Translations under genes and position numbers: made by a program | Notes under the pieces: model-generated | Told to the model about the DNA's origin: nothing | The model's database searches: none | The model's input: only the letters and a program-made list of their open reading frames with translations | Part shown: one piece after another, positions 31,740 to 44,149 of the stretch | How positions within the stretch are numbered: position 1 is the first letter of the stretch | Layout of the letters: each line of letters begins with the position of its first letter | Assembly (NCBI GenBank): GCA_023213395.1 | Contig: CM041465.1 | Span: 65,231,741 to 65,295,740, forward strand | Reading direction: 5' to 3' | DNA length: 64,000 nt | DNA from: Cycas panzhihuaensis | Lineage: Eukaryota; Cycadophyta

Positions 31740-34700
31740 TGTTTCTTGACTACTAGGAATGGACATGGATGACTCACTTCAAGTAAGCATAGGTATATAC
31801 CTATCCTCTCTTTCATTGGCTTCAGCATGTTGTTAGATTGATGATAGATACACATTATATGTTGATTGATTGATTGCCTGGTCATTGTGCTTGTCTTACC
31901 TACATATTCATGTGTGCACATAATATTCCAGCTTATGACAACTCATGATACATATCCCATGGCATCTTACAACCCTATGCCATGTCTTCACAATGTCCCC
32001 AAGCACTCTTAGCTCCCATATCTCATCCTTTATCACTCCTTGATATGACATGACCCCCTAGCAACCTGTTTAAGCCTAATTACCACTCTTGTTCACCATT
32101 TGCCTCTCTTTGGGGACTTGTTACCACTCTTTCTCATTCATCATGGTCCCTCTAGGTCCTATAACCCCTCTTGGCACCTTGGCATTGCATTATTATCCTT
32201 TCGAGATCTAGGGCCCCTTTTTTGTGGAGCCTTTCGGGCTCCATCTTTTTTGTTTTCACTTAGTTTTAAGTGCACCACTACAAATTCTACGGTAATGTTG
32301 CAAACTTTGTGGTACTATGAAGTGTTTTATGATACGACTATTCAAATTTATTTTTTATTTGACCACGTCTAATCTCATATTAAATATAAAATTAACATGT
32401 GGCATTAAGTTATTCCCTGCCTATGGTGAGCCCTAATCACCCCTTGGGCTAGGGTTGGGTTTAAAAACCTAAAATTTACCTCATTCCTCCTCTTCTTCCT
32501 CCTCATCCCTAAGAAAAATTTCTAAAATAAAGGTTTTCACTTATTGTACCTATCCTCCACTCCTACCATCATCTCCATTAGGGTAAAACCCTGAGTTATA
32601 GGTTTGCAGTAGTAAGCTTCAGGACATATCTTATCCACAACATCCCATTAAGGCACAAGCACTAGATTTATTTGCAAGCCATGCTCTTTCCCTGTACCAT
32701 TACAGGGTTTCTTCACTAATCCTCTAAGGGAAGCCTCTTTCCCAACCATTATACAAGGTAGATCTACCTTAGATATGCTCTTACCAAGTATTTACATGCC
32801 TGTATACTATTCTTTTCCTTAAGCATAAGGGTTTTCTCGCTTACTTTTTCAGTTATTGTGTGAAACTACCTCCTATTTGTCCATTCTGGAAGGCAAACCC
32901 CTCCCTTTCTAAGGCTTATTCCCTTGCACCTTGAGGTTTCCTTTGGGTCCACTCAAGGAGGTGGAGAGAAAAGAGTCCAACAAAGATAAAAAGGAGTTTC
33001 AGGCAGGGTTTTGTACCCTCTTGTCATCTCCTCAAGGGTAGCCCCCTACTCTTCACTCCTTTTTCTCTCCTAATACCTCTCTTGTCCACCTAGACATCCT
33101 TGGGGTAGGGAGCTTTGTTGGTTGCAGTACTAACATCAGCTTGCTATGCCTATAACCAGTCATTATAGCTTCAGAAAATCTAATTTTTAGCAACAGCTTC
33201 TTAGTATTTACACTGTTTTTGTCTTATCTCTGTAAAATCTTACAAAAGTTGCTCATTACAACTTTTGCAACTTTTACATTTCCTTGCAACTTTTCCACAT
33301 ACAAAGTTTGTTGCTCTTTTACTATTGGAAAAACTTGGCTTCTATCTTGTTTGCTTGCTTGAGTGCTTAGGGTATGTGGAGACATCCCATTGGAGGGTTA
33401 GCTATTTTTAGGCTACCCTTCTCTCTTCCTTTCACCCCTCTTTCCTGAAATCATTGAAACATGTTGTATGCATAATAAGTAAAATTAATATTGTATATAA
33501 TAATCATTTGAAGGATTTGCATAAGGTTACTCTCCCTTTTTCCTTTTCCCTTTTGATAAGCATATACATATATGATTGCTTCCATGCATGTCTAGTACCC
33601 CTTGGGAAAGGGTAAACCATTTGTTGTGCAAGTCTCATCTCTTTGGAGCAACCAAAGGCCCCCACAAAAGGTGCGTATACCTCTCTTGTTGTTATTACAT
33701 TATTTTGAAACTTCATTGAAAAAACAATCCTTCCTTTTTCCTTTGGTTCTTCTTGCATTTGGATATGCAAAAGGTAAGGATACCCTGCTAGTGTTCCTCT
33801 TGCAATATTGATCACAATAAGGAGCATTGAGTGGATGAGTATGGATCACGAAGAAAGTGACAAGGCCTCTACATCGACCGTCTGGTTTTAAGTGCATTTC
33901 TTTCTATCCTCTAGCCCATTCCTTTCCCCCTTTTATTCCCAAAAGAAGAAAAAGAGAACAAAAGAAAAGATAGTTAGTGTTTTATTATTCATTACTTGAC
34001 TCATTTGATCATATAGGGTGGAAGATAATTACTTTGCATAAGTAGGTGTTGATCCTCATTAGTTACATATTTACCCCCCTCTCTTTGCTCAAACTCTCGC
34101 ATCTGTTAGAGTCTGAGTGCAAAGGGTTATGAGTCTCTCTACTCTCAACCTATCCTCCTTCCCATGTACCATTGGGTTGACTTGTATTAGTCCTCATATC
34201 CTTTTCCTATGCTTCCTACTTGCCTGTTTCCTTTTATTCTCATAAAAAGATAAAGAGAGAGAGGCTAGGATTTAGGAAAAGAGAGAAAGTTGTCTTGTTT
34301 ACTTTCTTTTTTTAATTCAAATATAAACCAGAAATAACAACATCTTGTAGCACTATCCCACCTCATTATATAATGAAAATAAAGAAACAAAACAGATTGC
34401 CTCATCCGCTACATCTAGCTATCCATTTCAGGTGTAGGCACCTTAGGGGCACTTCCTCCTTAAGGTCTTCCTCTCCTCTTTTGGTAAGTTTTCAATTTGC
34501 CTTACCTCCATTTAGAAGTTAGCCTTTTTTAGCCCAACGTCCCCTTCTTATCCACACTATCAGTTACCCGTTGCTTGCCCATAGATGCTTCCTCTTTTGG
34601 TTAGGACCTACCTCTCTTGTTCCCTCTTCTTGGGAAGGATGTATCCATCTTGATCCTCCTTCCTTGGCCATCTAGGATAGGAGGGTCACTTGAGGCTACT

Positions 34701-34926
34701 CGGTAAACTGAGGGGCACTCCCTTTTATCTATCTTAAATCGAGAAGGTGCTCACCTTGAGGGGGAGTTTATGTTCCATTTATGGGTCCTCAAACCTGTAT
34801 TCATATGCACATATGCCCTTTGTGGGTAATTATTTCCCTTGTTTATATAGATCCTTTATCCCTATGATTATTAATTATATCAACTTGATCTCTTCATATC
34901 TAGTGACCCCCATAGGTGCAGTTCTA
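31740..34926 (+). repeat. 5' LTR of element B
   Basis: 3187 bp, beginning tgtttcttgactactagg and ending ggtgcagttcta. It matches 45060-50172 once the LINE is set aside. Shares with LTR A the promoter block and the final ccataggtgc area, confirming common lineage. No coding function. Confidence 0.9.
32430..32500 (+). promoter_or_regulatory. Probable LTR core promoter of B
   Basis: Contains gccctaatcacc (32430), gggctagggttgggt (32447-32460) and tttaaaaacc (32460-), followed by a C/T-rich stretch. The order matches LTR A (2351-2420) although the surrounding LTR is diverged, which suggests the block is held by selection. Confidence 0.5.
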
Positions 34927-34927
34927 C

Positions 34928-34949
34928 TGGTGCCTATATTGGGGACTCG
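34928..34949 (+). other. Primer-binding site of element B
   Basis: tggtgcctatattgggga follows the LTR by one base and parallels A's site at 4449. The shared tggtg and tgggga parts point to the same tRNA type. Confidence 0.6.
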
Positions 34950-35024
34950 TCAGTAAGGGGTCTATCCTAGTTCATTTTCTATTGGTACTACTCTTTTGGT
35001 AGTCATCCTCGATTTGTTGGGTAA

Positions 35025-35036
35025 CCCCCCCCCCCC
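35025..35036. repeat. Poly-C run
   Basis: Twelve consecutive C residues in the leader of B, where A has only aaccccc at the matching place (4539-4545). Such runs are prone to length error in sequencing and copying. Confidence 0.9.
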
Positions 35037-35184
35037 AAACACCTATCATTTTGCCACTCCTCTTCCTTCTAACTCTTAGGGAAGGACTTCCATGTGATGA
35101 TTCTCTCATCATTTATGAGGTCTCCCTCCTTCATTGGAATACTTTCCTTATTATTCCCTTTCATTGTCAAATTCTAAATCGACC

Positions 35185-37240
35185 ACAGAGGGATTCCCTT
35201 CAAATTGGGTATACCATGCCTATGTTTTTGAATCTCACTAATTTTCTACTTCTTTCCAGGGGCCCACCTAAGAGGGTGAGGACCTTATCTTCTACTCGGG
35301 TGACCAAGAGCACTCGTAGGTTCATCACCTTTCTACTCACAAAGTGGAAGCATCTTCTCCCATGGGATATCACCATCCTGGTGACAACGCCCATGAGGAT
35401 TGCCTTGTGGGGTCCACTTCATACAAGGATCCTTTGACCTCATATGAGCAAGTGGATACCCTTCCCGTAGATGTGGTGGAAGTGCTTAATCAGTGCTTCC
35501 AAGCAGCTAACCTCTAACCACCTCCCAAATGGTTGGATAGTATCTTGCAAAGTGTGGTGCTTTCCTCCTCCACATCCACACCTTCACATTCATTCCATTC
35601 GACTTCCTTATCCGTAACAGGGGCATCCCTCATTATGTCTTCCTCTTCTTGTGGCCTGTATTTCTTAGGGGCCACCCAATGCATACCCACCTCTCAACTT
35701 AGGTTGAGTATGCCTCCTTCTAGACAAGCAACTATACCCCAATCAACCGTAGTCCATCCACCTCCCGTTAGATCTATGGGACCTATATATCCCCCTACTA
35801 CTAATCACGTGGGATAAATCCTCATGTACTCCCACACTCAACCTAGGGATTCCTTCCTCTACATGCCCCTAAGATATACTTCCCAACCATGGAGCTATGT
35901 TAAGGGAAATCCTCTTCCCATCTATAGGGTGTACCCCTTGCATCCATACAGTATCGCGCCACCAACAAGTGGTCCATATGGGCAAAATCTGATCCCACAC
36001 ATGTCTATTCCTTCTTCTCATACTCCTTATGTGATGCCTTTATAAGGAGGGTAATCCCCTTCTCAAGGCACCCTCTCTCAAGTCCCTTTTCAAGAAGGGG
36101 CATACCCCTAAGGAGGAATAGATCCCTCATGCCCATCTGCTCCTTTTCTAATCCCCTCACATTCAAGATTAGTTCCCTCCCACTAATTGGGAGGAAGTTT
36201 GTATCCTCTTTCAAGCCAAGTTTCCCAAGGAGGATTTGGGAATCCTTGCCCACCACCATATTCATCCTTCATTGACCCTATGGTCCAACCAAGGGCCCAT
36301 CCTTTCATGGACTATAGGTCAACCCCCTTATCTATTGAGGTATTAAGAACTAACATATCACCTCACCCTCCTAAGGTGCCCAAGTTTGATTGGACCTCCT
36401 CTCAAGACCCAACAGAGCATATTAGAAGCTTTTGTATGGCGTGCATCAACTATTGGGCATATGATCACATTCTAATGAAACGTTTCCCATATTTTATGCA
36501 AGGCAATACTCTAAAATGGTTCTATCACCTTCCCACACACTCCATCCACTCATTATAATAACTTGTCAATGAGTTTGTCAATTATTTTGACCTCACTCAT
36601 CCCTTCAAGAATGGAATGAAGGCTCTCTTATCTCTCAAACAAGTTCATGATGAGATGAATTGTAACTTTATGACGTGTTTCCATGATCTCCTCCACTCCA
36701 CGAAGGCAACCTTACCCAAGGAGTTAAAGAGAGATCTTTTTGTAAATGCTCTTCATCCTAAAGTGCATGTTGAAGTCCTCAAGATGAAGGCAATGACATG
36801 TGACTCTACCATATCCAAATGTTTGGCTCTCGAAGCTATTGGGATCCAAGCGGGTCTCAAGAAACCTCTTAAGTCGTCGTAAAGACGTGAGGCACCTCCT
36901 TCGTTCTATGATGCCAAAACCTAATAACCTCTTAGGTCTTCGACTCATTCGATGGAGAAGACCTTGGACCCCTTCACTTTTGTTATATATTCTTTTAAAC
37001 GTATGATGAATAAGCTTAAACTCCAATCCCATTCATCACCTACTTCCCATAAACTCGTTCATCAAGCCTCTCAATCTGTGCCTCCCAAGAATGACAGTAC
37101 CCAAGCTTCTCAAGCAAGGAAGATGGACTCTTCCTTGGAGAAGAAATGGAGCTCCATTCATGGTGAGTGCTTGCATGAGGACTCACGGTATAGGGCACAA
37201 CATCCAAAATCTACCCTGCATCGTGACTTCTCTTCTAAAT
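35185..37240 (+). pseudogene. gag: gag of element B (Tat-type)
   Basis: Homologue of A's gag. The N-terminal third (35190-36300) is Pro/Ser/Tyr-rich and spread over frames. The frame from 36187 runs to 36558 (GGFGNPCPPPYSSF, FDWTSSQDPTEHIRSFCMA, GNTLKWFYHLPTHSI). After a double stop the capsid continues to 36882 with MKALLSLKQVHDEMN and LKRDLFVNALHPKVHVEVLK. A basic C-terminal piece (36952-37242, EKKWSSIHGECLHED) corresponds to A's zinc-knuckle-like end. Conservation between A and B is strongest in the capsid core. Confidence 0.75.
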
Positions 37241-37680
37241 AGGCGTCTAGGCCCAATCTATACCAACCTGTTCATAAAGATCCTTTTCCTAAACATGGGC
37301 AATGGGATCACCATACCTAACAAAGGGGGAATCAAAATAGGGAAAGATCCCCTAACCCTTGCCCTATGTAATCTAAAGGGAAAGGGATAAGGAACTCTTC
37401 CTCCTCTTCTAATTCTCATCATCAATCTCCTTCTCCCTTTCGATCCTAAAACAAGGGAAAGAGAGTTATCTAGATGCTTGAGACCATGCCTTTATACACC
37501 TTAACCTGATCTCAAGCAGCTAAAGAAGTAATAGGTGCTTCTTCTTCTTTTTACTTTGGCCCTTTATTGGAGAATCCTCCTCTCGAGATCCCGTTGCTTC
37601 CCAAGATGCTTCTTGTTCACCCCAATCATTATGATTTCTGAAGAGCACTTCCCCAACCTACTACGAAGGGGAAGCCCTTC

Positions 37681-38280
37681 TTGATCATTGATGAGCTTCA
37701 CACTGTGGTTGTAAGGATGTTCATGATGGATGTCTTAAGAAGTTATCCACAGCAACAAGCTCTCCTCCTAGAGACTTTAGGGTTAGTTGATGCTTCCATT
37801 CACGCCTTGGGTGTTGCCCCAAGTTGCGAACCTATCATTTCGTTTAACCTTAAAGATCTCCCTCTTACTGGTGAAAGGGAATGCCAATGGCACTACCTTT
37901 TCACCATATCCATAGACACACCTAAATGTACTCTTCAAAGGACTATTATAGACAATGATTCTTTTCTCAATGCTATACCTTTATGAATCATATAAGAGTT
38001 GGGTATAACAGCTCTTAAGCCTATCCCATGCCATTATCAAGGCTACGATGGTAGTGAGAAAATGCCCTTGGGATCTGTTTTCATTCTTCTTACTCTCAAG
38101 GATAAGATCATCCTCACTAACATCATAGTCCTCAACATAGATGTGGACTACAATCTCTTGTTGGGACGTCTATGGCTTGATCAGATAAGAGCCATATGTT
38201 TGCCCCATTAGAGGTAACTCAAATTCATCCATGAAGGGCGAATGAAGGTTGTTTCTCAGGAGCCTCCTCCCACCAAATAA
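37681..38280 (+). pseudogene. Aspartic protease of element B
   Basis: The frame from 37681 reads IIDELHTVVVRMFMM, ASIHALGVAPSCEP, GERECQWHYLFTISIDTP, and the active-site region TIIDNDSFLNAIPL near 37950. A's D-N-G-S here is D-N-D-S, with the Gly replaced, so the enzyme would be inactive. After a stop at 37984 the frame 37999-38211 gives ELGITALKPIPCHYQGYDG and LNIDVDYNLLLGRLWLDQI, the C-terminal half. Confidence 0.7.
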
Positions 38281-39243
38281 TTACACCAACTCCATTAAGT
38301 GATTTGTGACCTCACAAAGGGAAACAAGGGCCTATCTACCCATGTTTCTACTTACTCTATAGATATTCTTAATCTATCTTATCCAGAAGAAGGCCCTTCC
38401 CCTTCTTCCTCTGACCTCATTCACTTCACCCCTATTGGTGTGGGGAGTTATGGGTACCTCACCGTATTAAGCAGTGATAAGTCTGATGGTAAGGATGAGG
38501 ACCTCCCTTATCCCATATCCCTCCTAAACATGAGTAGGAGGCACTCCCTTCATTTTAGGTCCTGACCTGAAGCCTCTTCCATTAAGGAGCCTAGTCCTCC
38601 TCCTCAGTCACGTATCATTACTCTTGTCTCTCATGTGACTTCCCATTTCACTTCATCTTCTACCTCGTTGCCCTTTTTGAGCGATGAGGTAAGGGAACCT
38701 CCTGTAATCTATCATAGGAGATCACCCTTTGACTCTTTCAAAGAGTCTCTCGACTATGTTGAGTGATGGGTTGACCACTATGGTCCCACTACTCCTCATT
38801 CCTTATCTTCTCCAAGTGTAACTATCCATGGGATAGATTGCTTCGAGAATGATGAGGCCTTATTAGAGCATCTAGTGGGCTCCATGCCTAATCTCCCTCC
38901 CAGTCACCATAAACTCAGTTACTAGAAGATTTTAGCCCTTAGGTCTCCCTTGGCTGACCCAAGTCTACCGTCCTCTTCTTCGCCCCTTCCTATTGACCAA
39001 GCCCCCATTCACTTTAAGGAAGGGAATACCATGTGTATGGGGGTGATTAAGGACATTGTCCTTACTCTCAACAAGGTCATCAATGTAGAAGCAAAGTTCT
39101 CTCCTGAAGAAATAAAGGAATACACCCTTCCTTTTCAGGAGTTTTATGACGTCTTTGCATGGGGTTACATTGACATGAAGAAAATAGACCCTTCCATTAT
39201 CACCCACAACCTTACTACTATTATGGGCACTCATCCTATGTGA
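38281..39243 (+). pseudogene. pol: Spacer and N-terminal edge of RT in element B
   Basis: Ser/Pro-rich spacer with conserved block TIHGIDCFENDEALLEHLVG (38825-38880), as in A, followed at 38950-39243 by GNTMCMGVIKDIVLTLNKVI, FQEFYDVFAWGYIDMKKIDP and SIITHNLTTIMGTHPM. The last piece is the very start of RT, ending at a stop and at the deletion junction. No RT catalytic block follows. Confidence 0.7.
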
Positions 39244-39262
39244 CCAAAGCAGTGCCTCCTAC
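39244..39262 (+). other. Deletion junction in pol of element B
   Basis: Sequence similar to A near 8690 (start of RT) passes within about 20 bases into sequence similar to A near 10390 (integrase core). Compared with A, about 1.7 kb coding RT, the first RNase H and the integrase zinc finger is absent. The exact breakpoint cannot be fixed by eye. Confidence 0.75.
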
Positions 39263-40142
39263 ACCCTATTATCTCTCCATGACCTTTTTTCCAATGGGGA
39301 TTAGACCTCATTAGGCCATAACCCCTCCTTCTTCATCACAACACAAGTTTATCTTGAATGTGATTGAGTATTTCACTAAATGGGCTGAAGTGGTTCCCCT
39401 GTCTTCCATTTCCAATAAGATGATAGCTACCTTCATCTACCAGCATATTATTTTTTGATTCAGGGTTCCTGATATCTTAATCATAGATAATAGAACTCCC
39501 TTTTATAATAAGGAAATGGATGAGCTTTATGGGAAGTTTAAGATATCCCATAAGAATTCCTCTTCTTATTACCCTTAAGCCAATGGCTAAATCGAGTCCT
39601 TCAATAAAACTCTCATAAACATCTTAAAGAAAACCGTCACTCAATCCCAAAGGGATTGGAACCTTCAACTCCCCTCTACTTTATGGGGGTACTGCACTTC
39701 CATTCGCATGGACATAGGGATGACTCTATTCTCCCTTATGTATGGAACCGAGGTAGTCCTCCCCTCAAAAGTTGAGATTCCCTCCTTATGTGTTTCTCTT
39801 TGCGGTCTTAGCGACGAGGAATCCTATCACTAGGCCTGCCTCCTTAACCTCGAAACTTTAGACGAGAGATGTTTGATTGTATATCAAGTGAATCTTGCCT
39901 CTAAAACTAGGGTGTGAAGAATGTATGATAAATGTCTTTACCCTTACCCTTTGCATCCTGGGCACCACATCATGAGGCTAGAATATCTCTATGATTACTT
40001 ATCCAAATTCAAGCCTAAGTGGGTTGGTCCTTTTGTCATTCTTAAAATCCTCAATAATAGCACCTATAGGATCGTAACTCTAGAAGGTCTAGAGTTTGAG
40101 AAGGCCGTCAATGGTAAATTCTTAAAGAAGTTTTATGTGTGA
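39263..40142 (+). pseudogene. pol: Integrase core and C-terminus of element B
   Basis: Begins at the block equivalent to SPWPFSQWG in A. The first catalytic Asp is in QWGLDLI (39293-39310), the second in DILIIDNRTPF (about 39480), and Glu in ANGxIESFNK (about 39590), so the three residues are formally present, but the zinc finger is deleted. The C-terminal domain follows: HPGHHIMRLEYLYDYLSKF, PKWVGPFVILKIL, GKFLKKFYV with stop at 40140. Several stops (tga, taa in place of tgg, caa) interrupt the frame. Confidence 0.8.
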
Positions 40143-41649
40143 CCTTCCCTACTCCTAGGTAGATTAGGCACACCCCTTCTTCCTTTCTCACTCCGAAATG
40201 AGCCTAAACTCCTACTCCAAGCATGTCCCCATTCCCCCTTAACCATAGGTAGGATGGTAGGTTAGAGTGGCCTCTCATCCTTATGGTTTCATCCCTTACA
40301 TATTGTCTTTTGTTTCCCTTCTAAGGGAAACCTTTCCTCCTAGTTGGGTGTGTAAGCTTCCCTCACTCCTGAGCTTGGAATCACACCCCAACTAGGGCCT
40401 CTTACTTGAGTATCTATACTCCCTCTTTATCATTATTTCCTTTGCATATTCGTTATGCTCCTTCAATGGACATGCATGGATCTCCCTCTCTTAAACTCAT
40501 ACGTGCCTATCACCTATATACATAGTGGTCATGTATACCCACTACGAGTGTGGTGATGCATGAAAAGAAATGCAAGTATCATCCACATGATCTAACAACA
40601 AATACCATACATAATAATCAATTAAAAACATTGTAGTGCGTAGTCCCTTGTGCACCCATATCTCCATGTATTTACCTCTATATGCATATGCATAAGTAAA
40701 TAAATAAATAAACAATATAACAATACCACAAAACTATCACTACACCATCATCATGGGTCAAATGGGGTACCAATTGGCCCCTGTCTATATATATATGAAT
40801 CATATCATACAAAGCCATATAATACATCATCCTCAGGAAACTGGAATCCTTATGGGGAGGAGTATAATCATGTGTCTACATATGGTATAGCTCCCTGGAG
40901 GTCCAATGCTTTCCTGCTCAAAACTAATAATGCATCTAGCTCCTCGACGCCCTGCCCTCAGGGGGTGTGATCTCCTTCTCTACGAGACCCCTTGCTAGGA
41001 GACCACATGCCTCCTAGGCTCCTCCTGTGCCACTACAAGCTCTCCACCTTGCTCCCCTTATCCTAAGGCCTCCTCTAGGTCAACGTCGTCATATAGATAT
41101 GAGTCTTGCTCTGTGATGACCTGGTGGCAACCTTCTCTACCAACTAATCATATCTCGCTTAGATATGATTTCTCTTCCCATTTGCTCTTTGGAGTCCCTC
41201 CTCCAGCATGGTAATCATGATTCAACTCTCTACATCTCTACTTGTTGCTTCTCCTCCCTGAGCCTCTAGTGCCTAGACCCAGCCTTATAGCATATCTCTC
41301 TGCGACTGCTTGGTCCCTCTCTGTGCAAAGTCCATCCAACTCTCCCTGTAATTATCCTACCCTTACCTGGTGTCCCTGGAACTTGTCATCCACATATCTC
41401 TAGCCCTGATCAATGGGGTAAATGCTGTCATATGTGCCCCTACCAATCAAGCTCCTCTCTAGCCTAGATAGGAGGTTATCCCTCTGCGTAGATTTAGAGG
41501 AATAACTCTTAGACTATTTCCTCCACTAACCTCCTCATCTCTACTGCTCCTACCAAACCACACATATCATGTGTTAGTCTAATACACATATGTATATATC
41601 AAAGCATTAAAACCACTAAATTAAATCAAAATAAGCTATCTAAGCAGCT
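40143..41649. other. Non-coding spacer of element B
   Basis: Homologous to A's 11273-12769, beginning with the gaaatgagcctaaact block near 40193. Weak similarity persists throughout (for example catgggtcaaatggggtacc at 40752 and its A counterpart near 11861). No credible gene on either strand. Confidence 0.5.
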
Positions 41650-42870
41650 AGTGGTTAAAAGATGTTGAGTAAGGGCAGTGTCTCACCTCCTAGGATGGTT
41701 AGCTCCTCTGCTTTGATGACCACCTCCTCTATAGGAGCTCCCTCAGCTACAGGACCACCTTCCTTAGCCTCCAGTACCACCTCTCCTACCTCCTCTCCTC
41801 TATCTGTCATAATTATCACCACCTCTGATGCTGCCACCTGACCATTATTACTGCCGGAGCTCTGCCTACTACTCTCTCTCTATGTGCCCGTGCGTGAGGT
41901 GGCCTATCCTCTCCTATAACTCCTAAAGGACCTATCTCTCCTCCTCCAACTCCTAAGGAACCTACCTCGCCTCCTACAACTCCTGATGGACCTACCCCAT
42001 TGCCTCTATCATCACCTCCATTTTTGTATGTGTCATCTCCTAACTCCCTTTCCACATCATTGCTATCCCAATGTACCCCTCTATATGAGTCCACTGTATA
42101 GTCTGCTAGGGTGAGGAGGTATAGTGATGCTGCCTCCATTGATCTTCATACATGAACTTGATCCTCAATTCCTCTAAATTAAGTCTACCACATATGGATC
42201 AAGGGCACTCATGCTGAGATAGAATGAGGCCCTCTAGATGGTGCCACTGCTCTAAAGTGATCAAAGAACCAGCATTGCAGTAGAGTACAATATAAGAAAC
42301 TACCTCTCCTCATCACTCAGATCGCATCCAACGATGCCACCATGTTTGCCACTATCAAGATGGCCTAATCCAACCTCTCTCTGACCTTACATCTCCTCAC
42401 CGTTTCCATCCATCCACTTGGAATGTCCTTGTAATTCTGTTTCTAGGAGATCTATAATAGAATACCTAGTGTGATAAGCTTCCTCAACTGAGGAATCCTA
42501 GACATTACCATAGTCTGTATCGACACCCCTCATCGGTCCCATCTACCCTGGCCCATAAAATATGTGGTCACCTTCATGTGTGCAGTATATGTACTGGGCA
42601 ATGTACCCAACGATGTCGTCACTCTTCTTATTGATACCCACAGAATCCTCCTGATGTCCCCTAGTGTGATAGTGACATATTCTACCTAGGGGAGGTGGAA
42701 AATGTATTACCTATGATCTGAGTGGGAGACTATATCCACTATGAGACATTGGTCTAATGCATATTAGGGCATCCTAATGACCTTTAAGAGCCCACAATGT
42801 CTCAATACCCTTATGTCTCTCCGCGACATCATCTCTATGAAGCTCATCATCATGACTCTTATGTTCTCAT
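41650..42870 (-). pseudogene. Antisense plant mobile domain (PMD) gene in element B
   Basis: Reading the - strand, a block with FHLP then VEYVTITLGDIRRIL (about 42705-42640), followed by RVTTSLGTL, corresponds to the PMD core of A. Next come CKVRERLD, LIVANMVASLDAI (42385-42330), YCTLLQCWFFDHFRAVAP (42290-42240), and FRGIEDQVHV. The frame 42139-41816 contains YRGVHWDSND and a Gly/Val/Glu-rich tail that runs on to 41655 (GEEVGEVVLEAKEGGPV). Position, orientation and order match A exactly. It retains recognisable residues despite long divergence. Stops make it non-functional now. Confidence 0.7.
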
Positions 42871-43035
42871 TGTTGCCCACCATGAGAACCGCCTGCAAAA
42901 CCACCTAAGTATCAGTGCAAATACTCCTCATACCATACCTAGCTACCCTTAGGATACCTCTTGCTCTAATTGGATGAGCTAGTTATCCTTTTGGGCCTCT
43001 TTTCTTCTTTTTTCCATAATTTCCTCTCTACATTG

Positions 43036-43067
43036 TGTCAAACTATGTGGTACCACATAGTTTGACA
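43036..43067. promoter_or_regulatory. Perfect 32-bp palindrome upstream of the antisense PMD gene in B
   Basis: The 16-base half tgtcaaactatgtggt is followed directly by its perfect reverse complement, centred on ggtacc. It lies about 165 bases upstream of the PMD region on the - strand, at the place equivalent to 14175-14202 in A. In a copy as decayed as B, a perfect dyad of this length is surprising. Confidence 0.75.
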
Positions 43068-44149
43068 TGGGCCCCACTGATGTTTTCACATCCCTTCAAT
43101 GGCCCCGTGACAAACTCTGTAGCACTGCGATCTTTGATGCAGGGCCATTGTTTCCCCCCATAAAAAGGGGGAGGGATGCTCAAAAAACCTCAAAATATTT
43201 CCTAGAGTGGGCCAAGGCTTGACCCACTAAGACTAGGGCTACCTAATGTCCTAGTCCTCCCCTTCTTTAGGCTTTATTCGAGCTCTAGAGGGTCCCAAAT
43301 TACCCTTAATAGGCCCAAATTAAGCTCTAAAAACCTTAAAAATCTACTAAATATAAATGACGAAATGAAGGAGATACGGGATAATCCACTCACTAGATCT
43401 AGCCTTTCCACTTCCATCTCATTGTCCTAATGATATGGGCTATCTCCTCACCTTGATCTAATAGCCAGATCTCCTACTGTGTGGTCCTGAAGTTGGATAG
43501 GACTATGTTGCATAGAAGGAAGGGCTCTAGATCAATTGCGAGCCTGTAAAAATGAATCTCATTTTCACCCTCCTTCCTTTATGTACGCGGGGGCCCCGAG
43601 GGGTACTTTCTCCTTTTCCTTTGATGTGATAGCCCTCGAGACCATTTCCTTAGCCTTATCAACTTTGTCTTCTGGGTCTGCCCCCTATTTCACCTCCATG
43701 GCTTTCATTTCAAGATTTTTGGGCACATTTATGATGACCCCTTTAGTCTCATGTAGATCCCCTTTTGCCTTGTTTTTCGCACTACTCTAAAACATACCCC
43801 TATTTATACTCCTTTGACTCGTTTTTCCATTATGGATATGTTCCTACTACCTATTCAAGCCTTTAGAGCTCCCAAAGGAAGTGCCTCCCCTTTTCTAGGC
43901 CCTATCTTGGTCCTTTTAGCAACCTTTGGGACCCCAAAGGGGCCTTTTTCATCATCATTTCCCTACCTCTTTGCCAGGTCAGTTTCCTCACCCCCTGGGT
44001 AGCCTCTTCTCTAGACTCTCTTATCCTTTATGACCTATATTCATAGCCTTTTAAGCGATCATAGCCCCGTCACTACCTCTTATCCCTTCCTTCACCTTTT
44101 GATCTTATCATAACTATTCCTCTTGCTATTTGATGGAAATCCTCTTTTT
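43068..44149. other. Spacer between antisense PMD upstream region and aRNH in B
   Basis: Homologous to 14203-15284 in A (shared gcactgcgatcttt-like, aaaatgaatct and ctttgggaccccaaagggg blocks). Short frames on both strands have no recognisable product. Confidence 0.45.
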
